From NCBI GenBank assembly GCA_963714425.1, contig CAVQOI010000008.1, positions 1 to 64,000 of the forward strand: a DNA stretch of 64,000 bases. Direction: 5' to 3'. The notes under the pieces are model-generated. The model was not told the origin of the DNA. It saw only the letters and a program-made list of their open reading frames with translations, and did no database searches. A program made the translations under genes and the position numbers. Within the stretch, counting starts at the first letter, position 1. The number at the start of each line of letters is the position of its first letter. Below are positions 23,832-32,141 of this stretch, one piece after another. The DNA comes from DATCYX01 sp963714425. GTDB lineage: Bacteria; Chloroflexota; Anaerolineae; Anaerolineales; UBA4823.

Positions 23832-24121
23832 TGAAGAAATTCGTACTTTTAGCCTATGGGTATGAACCACCCACCCCGGAAATTATGGATGCCTGGAACA
23901 ATTGGTTTGAAGTAATTGGAGACAAGCTGGTTGACGGCGGCAATCCATTTGGACCAGGAAAAGAAATCACTCATAATGGGACAAAGGATTTGCCCCACGA
24001 TCTCACCGCGATAACCGGCTACCTGATCATCAACGCAGAGAGCATGGATGAGGCATTAAAGATAGCCAGAGGCTGTCCAATCATTACAAGTGTTAGAGTC
24101 TACGAAGCTATGTCTATGTAA
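23828..24121 (+). CDS. YCII-related (DGPF) domain protein
   Basis: A 97-residue protein of the dimeric ferredoxin-like YCII family. The features are KFVLLAYGYEPPTPEIMDAW at the N-terminus, GGNPFGPGKEI, TGYLIINAESMDEALKIA and a C-terminal RVYEAMSM strand. These proteins have uncertain activity, and some act as hydrolases or lactone-isomerase-like enzymes. It overlaps the ArsR gene by 4 bp. ArsR-YCII pairs are common, but their inducer is generally unknown. Confidence 0.82.
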   Translation: MMKKFVLLAYGYEPPTPEIMDAWNNWFEVIGDKLVDGGNPFGPGKEITHNGTKDLPHDLTAITGYLIINAESMDEALKIARGCPIITSVRVYEAMSM

Positions 24122-24130
24122 TGCCGCTTG

Positions 24131-24173
24131 CTTGTGAAGAGGGAGCTCGGCTGTGAGCCCACCTCTTCATAAG
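24131..24173. terminator. Long hairpin after the ArsR-YCII unit
   Basis: CTTGTGAAGAGG at 24131-24142 pairs with CCTCTTCATAAG at 24162-24173 over 12 bp with one G-T wobble. A small GGCT-gtg-AGCC hairpin sits inside. No T-tract follows, so the role as a terminator is tentative. The remaining bases to 24270 show nothing else. Confidence 0.45.
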
Positions 24174-24270
24174 CATTCGACTGCGCAGGCAAGACCGGTC
24201 GTATAGGGGATTGAAGAGCCCTTGGAGCAATTAACTTGTCCCCGCGTTGTAATTGCGATCGGTGTTAGCG

Positions 24271-25167
24271 CTAAGGAATTTTTAGCTTTTGTCCGGGGTA
24301 CAGAATATACGGTGATTCAAGATTGTTCAACTCCGCAAGCCTGCGCCAGCTAACGTTTAATCGACGGGCAATCCCCACGAGAAAATCCCCACTTCGGATA
24401 GTATAGATTTTGCTCTCTTCAGGGGGAGAGGAAGCAAGACCACTCCCGCTGCCGAGTGCCGGTATGTAGGTTAGGCGTGTAATCTCGACAGGAAGGGGTT
24501 CCTTATCGCTTGACTGGCCAATAACCGCCATATTTCCCAGAGTATCCCAGGATCTACGAAAATTTTGCAGGCGTTTAGTTAGAATCTCGCCTGTATAAGC
24601 ATCGATCAAAACAACTTCCGATGCGCTGTAACCAATCAAGATCATCGTATGCTCAAATCGAGCTACGGTCGTCCTTGGTCCGCTTTGGGGTTTGTAGCGA
24701 ATGGGAATACCCCGCCAGACTTGACCGATCACCCAGACGATCACTGGACGTCCGGCGGCGATCTCGGCACGCAATTCGTCCCATCGCATCCCTTTTCGAG
24801 CTTCTGCCTGTAGGCCGTATACCTGGAGAAGAGTTGCTACTGGTGCGGCGTGTACCCCATATGATTCTGGGGGGATTTCCCCCCAGCGATCGGAAGGACG
24901 GCCAACGAATCCCAAATCCGGATTGTCTGAGCGAGGTAATTGGGCGAGGAATTCCCGTTCGCGGATGTCGACATCCCAAAAAGCTGCCCAATCAACGGCT
25001 GACCGGGACTCGCATGATAAGGTGAATCCTTGTGCGTGGCCTTCAACCCCCACGATAATGGCGGTCTCGGGTAAGGGGTCGGCTTGAACGGGAATGGGAC
25101 AAAATAAACTGGCCAGAATCCCAGCGAATAAAACAGAGATGAGCATTCGAGATCGCATATTACCCAT
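24271..25167 (-). CDS. Secreted C39-like cysteine peptidase domain with LysM
   Basis: A 298-residue exported protein. A signal peptide occupies about residues 1-29. The C39_2-like papain-fold domain carries the candidate cysteine C52 in TLSCESRSAVDWAAFW, the histidine in FEHTMILIGYSA and the aspartate in VVLIDAYTGEI. A single LysM at 251-298, with YTIRSGDFLVGIARRLNVSW and PGQKLKIP, should hold it to peptidoglycan. Related proteins are annotated as C39 family peptidases, but peptidase activity in this stand-alone form is not established. It is divergent from rsmG. Confidence 0.85.
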   Translation of the reverse strand: MGNMRSRMLISVLFAGILASLFCPIPVQADPLPETAIIVGVEGHAQGFTLSCESRSAVDWAAFWDVDIREREFLAQLPRSDNPDLGFVGRPSDRWGEIPPESYGVHAAPVATLLQVYGLQAEARKGMRWDELRAEIAAGRPVIVWVIGQVWRGIPIRYKPQSGPRTTVARFEHTMILIGYSASEVVLIDAYTGEILTKRLQNFRRSWDTLGNMAVIGQSSDKEPLPVEITRLTYIPALGSGSGLASSPPEESKIYTIRSGDFLVGIARRLNVSWRRLAELNNLESPYILYPGQKLKIP

Positions 25168-25240
25168 TTTAGATGATTCCAGTCAGGATCGCAAGGGACT
25201 GCGCATAGCTATATTTCCCTAACCTACAGACTATCGCGTG

Positions 25241-25246
25241 TATAAT
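25241..25246 (+). promoter_or_regulatory. -10 hexamer TATAAT of rsmG (leaderless)
   Basis: TATAAT ends 6 bases before GTG at 25253, which would be the first transcribed base. No good -35 is visible at 16-18 bases. Confidence 0.5.
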
Positions 25247-25252
25247 GCATGC

Positions 25253-25969
25253 GTGAGCATGCAAGAATTGAATCGATCGATAGAATCTCTCCTTGGGCTG
25301 CGCCTGACACAAGCCCAGCAGGAAGCGCTTACCTGCTACGAAAGCGAGCTGTTGTCCTGGAATGCCCGCATGAATCTGACCGCAATTGATTCACCAGAGA
25401 CGATCCGGGTCAAGCACTTTCTCGATTCGTTGACCTGCCTGTTGGTGATGAGGGAAAGACCTGCGAGGCGGGTCATCGATGTTGGTAGTGGTGCTGGCTT
25501 TCCGGGGTTACCGGTCAAAATCGTCTTGCCTGCAATTCAGCTCACGCTGCTCGAGTCGGTTGGCAAGAAGGCGGATTTTTGCCGTCACATCGCGCGCAAG
25601 CTAGGGCTGGAAAACGTCGAAGTCATCCACGGCAGGGCTGAAGAGTTGGGTCACCAGCGCCAGCACCGCGAGCAGTACGACTGGGCGGTGGCTCGGGCGG
25701 TAGCTGTCCTTCCTGCTCTGGCGGAATACTTGCTGCCGTTGGTACGTGTGGGGGGTGGCATGATCGCAATGAAGGGAGTGAGCGCGCCAGCAGAGGCTCA
25801 TTCGGCACAGAACGCCTTCAGGCTCTTGGGAGGTTCGCTCAAGCGTATGGTTCCAGTAGCGCTGCCAGGGGTTGCCGACGATCGCTACCTTGTCGTTGTG
25901 GACAAGGTGGTTGCGACACCTCACCAGTATCCGCGCAGGGTAGGGCAACCCACAAAAAAACCTCTATAA
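25253..25969 (+). CDS. rsmG: 16S rRNA (guanine527-N7)-methyltransferase
   Basis: Methylates G527 of 16S rRNA in the 530 loop. The GidB signatures are WNARMNLTAIDSPETIRVKH, the AdoMet motif RVIDVGSGAGFPGLPVKIV, LLESVGKKADFCRHIARKLG and WAVARAVAVLPALAEYLLPL. It is about 238 residues, the usual size. The start is uncertain by two codons: GTG at 25253 coincides with the predicted transcription start, and ATG at 25259 is an alternative. A more upstream GTG at 25238 overlaps the -10. The basic C-terminal tail RRVGQPTKKPL fits RNA contact. Confidence 0.93.
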   Translation: MSMQELNRSIESLLGLRLTQAQQEALTCYESELLSWNARMNLTAIDSPETIRVKHFLDSLTCLLVMRERPARRVIDVGSGAGFPGLPVKIVLPAIQLTLLESVGKKADFCRHIARKLGLENVEVIHGRAEELGHQRQHREQYDWAVARAVAVLPALAEYLLPLVRVGGGMIAMKGVSAPAEAHSAQNAFRLLGGSLKRMVPVALPGVADDRYLVVVDKVVATPHQYPRRVGQPTKKPL

Positions 25970-26007
25970 TCTGTTGAAACTAATTAGTTCGCTGAACTCC
26001 CGAAGGA

Positions 26008-26481
26008 TTATTCGATGTGTGCAGTATCTGCAGTCTGAATATTCCCGGGTTGGAGGACACGGGCGTACACGCGTGACCAGCCGGGGTGCAGCTTTTGAGA
26101 GATGCGGGAAATCCTCTGGTTGAGAAATGCATCTGCGATGGTCTCGCAGGGCGAGGTATAGCGGGTTATCTCAAGCATCACCTCGCTTCCGAGGCGAATC
26201 CGGACGCCAGGGATAACTAGCTCCCAATCAATGCCACTCAGGGTGATGTTTTCTCCTGCCGCGCCGGGATAGATCGGATGCCCTTCATCTTGTAATGCAA
26301 GAATTCGCTCCAGGGAATACACGCTCACCGCGCGATCTGGACCGCCATGGATGTCGGCGTTCTTTTGATGGTCTCCCACGAGGCCGAGCGCCGAAACTTC
26401 AAGATGGGGCCGGGCGAGTTTAGGCACCCCCCCTTGCGAGACGCTAATTTGAAAAATGCGACCGGAACGGCTATCAGGCAT
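26008..26481 (-). CDS. MOSC domain protein
   Basis: A 157-residue single MOSC (MoCo sulfurase C-terminal) domain. The features are LEVSALGLVGDHQKNADIHG, PDRAVSVYSLERI, GENITLSGIDWE and the conserved cysteine in RYTSPCETI. MOSC proteins are thought to carry sulfur or bind molybdenum cofactor; YiiM-type members reduce N-hydroxylated bases. The start at 26481 overlaps the recF stop by 8 bp; longer starts would run inside recF. It is the last gene of a def-recF-MOSC operon. Confidence 0.88.
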   Translation of the reverse strand: MPDSRSGRIFQISVSQGGVPKLARPHLEVSALGLVGDHQKNADIHGGPDRAVSVYSLERILALQDEGHPIYPGAAGENITLSGIDWELVIPGVRIRLGSEVMLEITRYTSPCETIADAFLNQRISRISQKLHPGWSRVYARVLQPGNIQTADTAHIE

Positions 26482-27721
26482 AGGTTGTGTCAGCATCCTG
26501 CGTCCATTCCTCCAGCCGCCCGTTCTGGATACGCCAAAGTGCGGTTGATTGCACAAATTCCGGGGAGAAGGCGTCCAGGTCGGTCGTAGTGAGCATCACC
26601 TGCTCGTAATCTGGGATGCGCTCGAGCAGGTCTGCGCGGCGTTGAGCATCCAGCTCAGCCAGGACTTCGTCCAACAACAGGACAGGCCATTGATCCGTTT
26701 TTTGCTTTAGCCAGGCCATCTCTGCCAGCTTGAGAGCCAGTAACGCCGTTCGTACCTGGCCTCGCGAGCCGAAAATCCCCAGGTCGATCCCATTCGCCAG
26801 GAATCTCAATTCATCGCGGTGTGGTCCGATGGTTGTGACGCCTCGAGCGATCTCTTCAGCACGTATCTGCTGTAAGCTCTCCATAAATCCGTGTTGGATT
26901 TGCTCCAGCGTCAGTCCTGAACGGTCCAGAGGCGCATCCAGCGGCAGCGCATATTGTTTTTCTGGCTGAGGCAAGGGATCATATGCTGGCATGTAGGAGA
27001 GCCGCAACACCTCTGCACTACGCGTAAGTTGCGTGTGAGTGCGGGCTGCCAGGCGTTCCAACTCCTGGATAGCTTGGATGCGGGCAAATATCAGCCGGGC
27101 GCCTGTAGAGGTGAGCATCTCATCCCAATAGGTTAACTGTTCCGGGTCGCCAGCACGCTCATGTAGCTGTTTGAGCAATGCATTCCGTTGAGACAGGCTG
27201 CGTGTGTAATCTGCCAAAGCTCCAGAATAACCTGGTAGCGCCTGGGCAAGTGTCAGATTCAGATAGCGCCGCCGGTCTTCTGGCGCGCCCTCAATGATCC
27301 TTAGGCTCTGTGGTTGGAACAGCACAGCATTAAATGCACCTAAGGCCTCGCTGAGCTTGCGCTCCAGTCCGTCGACAAGGATTTCTTTACGCGAGCGGGT
27401 ATTGCTGTTTACCCCATTGGATTCCTGAATGATACGTATTTCAAGCCGGTGCAAACTGCCCTTCTTATAAACCTCATGGCGGTGGAAGTCGGCTACTATC
27501 CGGGCAACTGCCAGCGGTTCTCGGCCAGCAACGAAATTGATTAATTGTTTGTCCGTATCTGCGTGAAATGAGACGAAAGTAGCCAGGAAATAAATTGCTT
27601 CCAGCAGGCTGGTCTTACCCTGTGCGTTGGCGCCAACCAACAAGACTGGTCCTGTAGGGACGTCCACATCCAGGCGGGCGAAATTGCGGAAGTTTGTCAG
27701 CGATAGGTGCTTGAGGAACAT
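26474..27721 (-). CDS. recF: DNA replication/repair protein RecF
   Basis: An SMC-like ATPase that loads RecA at gapped DNA. It has LSLTNFRNFARLDVDV at the N-terminus, Walker A GANAQGKTSLLEAIYF near residues 33-48, the RecF-typical RRRYLNLTLAQALPGYSGAL, an ABC signature-like SRGQVRTALLALKLAEM and Walker B PVLLLDEVLAELD. At 415 residues it is slightly long. It is not beside dnaA or dnaN as in many bacteria; instead its start overlaps the def stop by one base (TAATG). It is translationally coupled on both sides. Confidence 0.94.
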   Translation of the reverse strand: MFLKHLSLTNFRNFARLDVDVPTGPVLLVGANAQGKTSLLEAIYFLATFVSFHADTDKQLINFVAGREPLAVARIVADFHRHEVYKKGSLHRLEIRIIQESNGVNSNTRSRKEILVDGLERKLSEALGAFNAVLFQPQSLRIIEGAPEDRRRYLNLTLAQALPGYSGALADYTRSLSQRNALLKQLHERAGDPEQLTYWDEMLTSTGARLIFARIQAIQELERLAARTHTQLTRSAEVLRLSYMPAYDPLPQPEKQYALPLDAPLDRSGLTLEQIQHGFMESLQQIRAEEIARGVTTIGPHRDELRFLANGIDLGIFGSRGQVRTALLALKLAEMAWLKQKTDQWPVLLLDEVLAELDAQRRADLLERIPDYEQVMLTTTDLDAFSPEFVQSTALWRIQNGRLEEWTQDADTTYA

Positions 27722-28233
27722 TAATCCGCCGCAGCGATCTCTTCATCAGATGGTTCAACCTTCCAAACTTTTTGAGTCCGGTCGATAAACAGAACCCCAT
27801 TGAGATGATCGATCTCATGCTGGAAGATGCGCGCCAGCCACCCTTGCGCTTTGATACGCACGGGTATACCGTGCCGGTTCAATGCTTTCACCAGGATAAA
27901 CTCATGTCGCTCAACCTCGCCGGCAAATCCAGGGATGGACAGGCATGCTTCTGGTGCGGTCGCATTATTATCAGATGGTTTCAAAATCTCTGGATTCACT
28001 AATGTGTAGAGCTTCTTGGGAGCCTCGTCGTCATCCTCGTCGCCAAATTCCACCACGATGACCCGCGATAATACGTCAATCTGGGGTGCGGCAAGACCCA
28101 CTCCAGGCGCCTCACGCATCGTTTCCACCATATCGTCAATCAGGGTTTGCAGCTCCGGTCCGAAGTCATTCACTTTGCGCGCTTTATTACGCAGGACCTG
28201 GGCTGGAAGGGTTTTTATCTCACGTACAGCCAT
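27721..28233 (-). CDS. def: Peptide deformylase
   Basis: Removes the formyl group from nascent peptides. Motif 1 is GVGLAAPQI. Motif 2 is EACLSIPGF, where the usual second glycine is alanine but the metal-binding cysteine is kept. Motif 3 is FQHEIDHLNGVLF, with both metal histidines and the catalytic glutamate. At 170 residues it is the normal length. TAGAGGTAGG lies before the ATG. It is the first gene of the def-recF-MOSC unit. Confidence 0.96.
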   Translation of the reverse strand: MAVREIKTLPAQVLRNKARKVNDFGPELQTLIDDMVETMREAPGVGLAAPQIDVLSRVIVVEFGDEDDDEAPKKLYTLVNPEILKPSDNNATAPEACLSIPGFAGEVERHEFILVKALNRHGIPVRIKAQGWLARIFQHEIDHLNGVLFIDRTQKVWKVEPSDEEIAAAD

Positions 28234-28292
28234 TTCCTACCTCTAATTATGTTGAGCGTTTATTTTACCCTGGAAATAGATCCCAATCTGAG

Positions 28293-29969
28293 CTATTCGA
28301 GGATTCGTCTCGGCGGTCGTGGTGATGCTGGTAAGAGTTCGAACCAATCCAACAGACGCTCTCTCTCGAGCTCTGTCTGCTCATCTTCCTCTTTGCGACG
28401 TTTTGCCTCGATATAGTCAGCCACATCCTGGTGGACACGATCGGGATTGTGCACACCGCGGAATATAAATTTTGTCTGCCCAACATTAATGATCACATCC
28501 CCATAATTGAAGATTAGCTCGATGATCCCCTCGCGAGCGTGCTCAAGGCTGAGAATCGAGTCCAGCGGAGCAGTCTTCTTTTGCTCCTCACCGAGAGGCT
28601 TGCGCTCAATATCGATTATCTGGTCATCGGTGAGCTGGTAGATATCGTTATTCCAGTCCAAGTATTGGTAACCCCACCATAAAAAGACTGCAAAGGCAAC
28701 TAAACCCATCACCGCTCCGACCGAGAGTAGAGAGACTCCCAGACCATCCCTGAATATTACTTGATAGATCACTATAGCGGCGAGGAGGAACAATAACAAA
28801 AAAGCCATGTTCGGAAGGAAAGTTTTCCCCAGAAGAACCAGCCAGTGTTTTCGGTAGGTGATGGTTCCATCGCGCTCGTAACGCACCTTTAGGAAGGTAT
28901 CTATGATGTCGCGCAGGGTTGACCGCTCTTCTTCCTTGGGTTTTGGCTCCTTCTTTCGAAGCATGGGGGGGAGTTCCGTATCCCGCTCTTTTCCATTATC
29001 CAGGCGCTTGCGCAGCTCTTTATCAATGACGACCGACTCAGAAGCCCGTGTCTGCCGCTGTGCCCGCCACTGGTACCCCTCAACAAAGGAGGCGAACCGC
29101 TTTGGGTGGCTGACTTTCCGCATGGGGATGCCGCCTGTGAATGTGCGCACGTCCACATTGCCATAGTTGAAGATTTGCCCTAACAGGCTCATGGTGGTGT
29201 TAACGGAGAGGACCTGCGTTAGTGGTGCTTCCTGGCGGCTGTAATAGAAAATGATTACACGTTCTAGCCAGACGACACGTTGGCTAGTGACGATATAGAA
29301 ATCATTTCCCCAGTCGATCCAGTTCCAAATACCAAGGAGAACAGCAGAGATCAGACAAAGGAATCCCCCGATCTGCCATAGGGTTGAAAAGAAGGGGGTA
29401 TCGCTGGAGAAACTCAAGGCGAGCACCGGTAGTGATACAAGTCCGATAAGGACTGGGGTAATTAACGAGATCATCAGAAAAAATTCGTGCTTTCGGCTAA
29501 TCAGATAAATCACCTCGCCATCGCTCAGCCAGGAAAAATTCTCTTTTTGTGCCAGGTAGCGGCTCTCCGCAGTAACCGATAAGTTCACGCGTATATCAGG
29601 CAGCAGCTCGAGCAGGTCGAAGAAATCTTCTCGCCCAAGGCGGAGGAGCACCGTTGGCTCAATGGCGGTGACGGTATCGGAGCGAGGCCGGGAGAAGAGC
29701 AGTGCACCGTCGCCAAAGTAATCCCCAGGACTGAGGATAGCTATCTGGCGTTCGCGGATGCCCTCCGTTTGGGCGACACTCACCCGGCCGCGATAAACGA
29801 CGTAAAATCCGTCTCCGCTGCTTCCCTGGGAGTATACAATCTCGTTCTCATTCTTCTCCACGCGCTCAAAGCGTGCGACAACATGGGCAAGTTGGGCGTC
29901 ATCCAACCCCTGGAACAAGTATTGTAGCCTTAATAAATCGGCGTATTTGGAGATATCTGGGTCCAACAT
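28293..29969 (-). CDS. Membrane protein with N-terminal cyclic-nucleotide-binding domain and two bPH2-like domains
   Basis: About 558 residues. A cNMP-binding beta barrel occupies about 15-130, with GDGFYVVYRGRVSVAQ and SPGDYFGDGALLFSRPRSDT; the phosphate-binding cassette keeps G-[DE]-G-A-L and a basic residue. Two membrane-helix pairs follow, near 165-215 and 370-425. Each pair is followed by a bPH2 (YdbS-like) beta module containing FYIVTSQRVVWLERVI or IYQLTDDQIIDIERKP and the tail motif IFNYGNVDVRTF or IFNYGDVIINVG. A charged linker separates the two halves. The family is unknown in detail; a membrane sensor reading cyclic nucleotides or similar ligands is an inference. The start at 29969 has AGGAAC upstream; ATG at 29990 is possible. 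Confidence 0.8.
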   Translation of the reverse strand: MLDPDISKYADLLRLQYLFQGLDDAQLAHVVARFERVEKNENEIVYSQGSSGDGFYVVYRGRVSVAQTEGIRERQIAILSPGDYFGDGALLFSRPRSDTVTAIEPTVLLRLGREDFFDLLELLPDIRVNLSVTAESRYLAQKENFSWLSDGEVIYLISRKHEFFLMISLITPVLIGLVSLPVLALSFSSDTPFFSTLWQIGGFLCLISAVLLGIWNWIDWGNDFYIVTSQRVVWLERVIIFYYSRQEAPLTQVLSVNTTMSLLGQIFNYGNVDVRTFTGGIPMRKVSHPKRFASFVEGYQWRAQRQTRASESVVIDKELRKRLDNGKERDTELPPMLRKKEPKPKEEERSTLRDIIDTFLKVRYERDGTITYRKHWLVLLGKTFLPNMAFLLLFLLAAIVIYQVIFRDGLGVSLLSVGAVMGLVAFAVFLWWGYQYLDWNNDIYQLTDDQIIDIERKPLGEEQKKTAPLDSILSLEHAREGIIELIFNYGDVIINVGQTKFIFRGVHNPDRVHQDVADYIEAKRRKEEDEQTELERERLLDWFELLPASPRPPRRILE

Positions 29970-30103
29970 CACTGTTCCTGATTTTAACATTATTTATCTG
30001 AATACGTTGCAAGAAACATGCAATGAAATTTTGACCACGCAACAATATTCCTGGGAGTAAGTAGTGATAAAATCGGGAAACATCACAAAACCAGGAGACC
30101 TCT

Positions 30104-31564
30104 ATGCCCATCCACTTCGGCACTGATGGCTGGCGGGCAGTCATCTCGGATACATTCACTTTCCATAATCTTCGCATGGTCACGCAAGCCATCGCCGACG
30201 CAGTCAACTCCGCCCAATGGAATAATGGAACCACCCTGAATGGAAATCCAGATAGCCGGGAGATCGTGGTGGGCTTCGACACTCGCTTTCTCTCCGATCG
30301 CTATGCCACCGATGTCGCCCGAGTGCTGGCGGCGAATGGTTACACCGTGCATCTTGCCCAGGCGGACGCCCCAACCCCGGCGATCTCTTTCAACGTCAAG
30401 CACATTGGCGCGATCGCAGGTGTGATGATTACCGCTTCTCACAACGCACCCCGATACAATGGGATCAAGCTCAAGGCTGCTTACGGTGGCTCAGCTCTGA
30501 GCGAGCAGTGCCGTCGTGTAGAAGTATATCTGAACGATAACGAGGAGCGCGCTCGTGGCCCAAATCTAATGGATTACGATCTGGCGCGCAAGCTTGGATT
30601 GATCCGCCGCTTCAACCCACTACCGGATTACTACGATCACCTGCGCTCGTTAATCGATTTTGACCTGATTGCCGATTCCCCCCAGCGAGTTGTGGTCGAT
30701 TCAATGTACGGGTCGGGACGCGGCGTTTTGAAAGGCATCCTTCAGGGGACGGGGTGCGAGGTTCAGGAAATCCGCGCAGAGATGAACCCGGGATTCGGTG
30801 GTGTCCACCCAGAGCCGATCGCCCGCTATCTTGGTGCGCTTGCTGGTGCGATAAGCACGCACATGGGAAATTTCGGTCTGGCAACAGATGGGGACGCAGA
30901 CCGCATCGGTGCCATGGATGAGCGCGGTAACTTCATCGACCCCCACAAGATTATGGCGCTGGCGTTATGTCATCTAGTGGAAAAGCGCGGCTGGAGCGGA
31001 CCTGTGGTGCGAACTGTCTCAACCACCCGAATGATTGACAGGCTGGCAAAAAAATTCGGCGTCCCGATTTACGAGACGCCGGTGGGTTTCAATCATATTG
31101 CAGATTATATGTTAAGGGAAGAGATCCTCATCGGTGGGGAAGAATCAGGAGGGATTTCATTCCGGGGACATATCCCCGAGGGGGATGGGATCTTGATGGG
31201 TCTCCTTATCGTCGAGATGCTTGCTGCCTCGGGTGCCTCGCTCTACGAATTGGTTGAAGATCTTCTGCAGAAGGTGGGGCCGGTCCACTACCAACGCAAC
31301 GATCTACGTCTCAATCGACCGATCGCAAAAGGGCGAATGGTGGAATATTTGCAGGTCAATGCCCCGCGCAGCATTGCTGGTGAACAAGTCATCGAAGTAT
31401 CTCCGCTCGATGGCGTAAAGTACATCCTGGCTGATGACTCCTGGCTGCTGATTCGCCCGTCAGGAACTGAGCCTGTGCTGCGTGTCTACGCTGAAGGCCG
31501 CAGTAGTGAAATGGTGCGGGCGATGATCGACTACGGCGAGCAGGTAGCAGCCAGCGTTACCTGA
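30104..31564 (+). CDS. Phosphoglucomutase/phosphomannomutase family protein
   Basis: Interconverts hexose 1- and 6-phosphates through a phosphoserine. The four alpha-D-phosphohexomutase domains are visible: FGTDGWRAVISD at the start, the active-site loop GVMITASHNAPRYNGIK with the phosphoserine near residue 112, the metal loop ATDGDADRIGAMDERG, the sugar loop GGEESGGISFRGHIPEGDG and the C-terminal phosphate loop RPSGTEPVLRVYAEG. At 486 residues it is typical. A leader with AGGAGA lies before the ATG. It converges on the next gene with no gap, the two stop codons forming TGATCA. Confidence 0.95.
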   Translation: MPIHFGTDGWRAVISDTFTFHNLRMVTQAIADAVNSAQWNNGTTLNGNPDSREIVVGFDTRFLSDRYATDVARVLAANGYTVHLAQADAPTPAISFNVKHIGAIAGVMITASHNAPRYNGIKLKAAYGGSALSEQCRRVEVYLNDNEERARGPNLMDYDLARKLGLIRRFNPLPDYYDHLRSLIDFDLIADSPQRVVVDSMYGSGRGVLKGILQGTGCEVQEIRAEMNPGFGGVHPEPIARYLGALAGAISTHMGNFGLATDGDADRIGAMDERGNFIDPHKIMALALCHLVEKRGWSGPVVRTVSTTRMIDRLAKKFGVPIYETPVGFNHIADYMLREEILIGGEESGGISFRGHIPEGDGILMGLLIVEMLAASGASLYELVEDLLQKVGPVHYQRNDLRLNRPIAKGRMVEYLQVNAPRSIAGEQVIEVSPLDGVKYILADDSWLLIRPSGTEPVLRVYAEGRSSEMVRAMIDYGEQVAASVT

Positions 31565-32107
31565 TCAAGCAGTCCGCAGGCGCCGGGCCAGAAAGATTAC
31601 AGCAACCAGCAACGCAGCCATCCCCAGCAACCCGGGAATACCCACATCTTCGACAAAGCCAGTAGTCGGCAAGGCAGTCGATGTGGCCACACTTTGCGTC
31701 CCAGCAGCCTGGGTGAGCAAGGCGGCTACAGTTGCTGTGCGCGGGTCGGGCGAGGGCACAGGAGTGTCCGTTGCCACAGCCAGTACCGGTGTCGCTGTGC
31801 GCACAGTGGTAGCAGTTGGTGGGGGGGTATTTGTAAAGGTAGGTGTCGCAAGTGCTGCTATCGCTGTCCTTGCCAGCGACGTAGCGATCTCATTCGACTG
31901 AGCAGTTAGCGTAGCAATTTCCGCAGCACGCCTGTTTCGCTGCCCAGGCAATACAAAGAAGGCATATACTGCGATGCATGCCAGTGCGAGCACAGTAATA
32001 CCACCTAAGATGCCGGCAACCACCAGAAATGTGCGATTGCTGGACTCCTCTGGGGGAGGGGTTTCCTCTCCTGGAAAATCCATATCAGTGTTTTCGAGGT
32101 CTTCCAT
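31565..32107 (-). CDS. Membrane protein with Thr/Pro-rich region and LPTTG-type C-terminal sorting signal
   Basis: A 180-residue protein not assigned to a family. An acidic N-terminus with EETPPPEESS leads into a hydrophobic helix near residues 27-52. A threonine/alanine/proline-rich spacer of about 90 residues follows, with ALATPTFTNTPPPTATTV. The end is ALPTTG, then a hydrophobic helix and the basic tail RRLRT. That is the layout of an LPXTG sortase substrate, although the internal helix is unusual. No sortase gene is in the window. AAGGAGGAG lies before the ATG. It is the last leftward gene of the 31565-39645 group, 34 bp after its neighbour, and may belong to it. Confidence 0.7.
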   Translation of the reverse strand: MEDLENTDMDFPGEETPPPEESSNRTFLVVAGILGGITVLALACIAVYAFFVLPGQRNRRAAEIATLTAQSNEIATSLARTAIAALATPTFTNTPPPTATTVRTATPVLAVATDTPVPSPDPRTATVAALLTQAAGTQSVATSTALPTTGFVEDVGIPGLLGMAALLVAVIFLARRLRTA

Positions 32108-32141
32108 TACAATCTCCTCCTTATGAGTGGTCGGGGATTGA

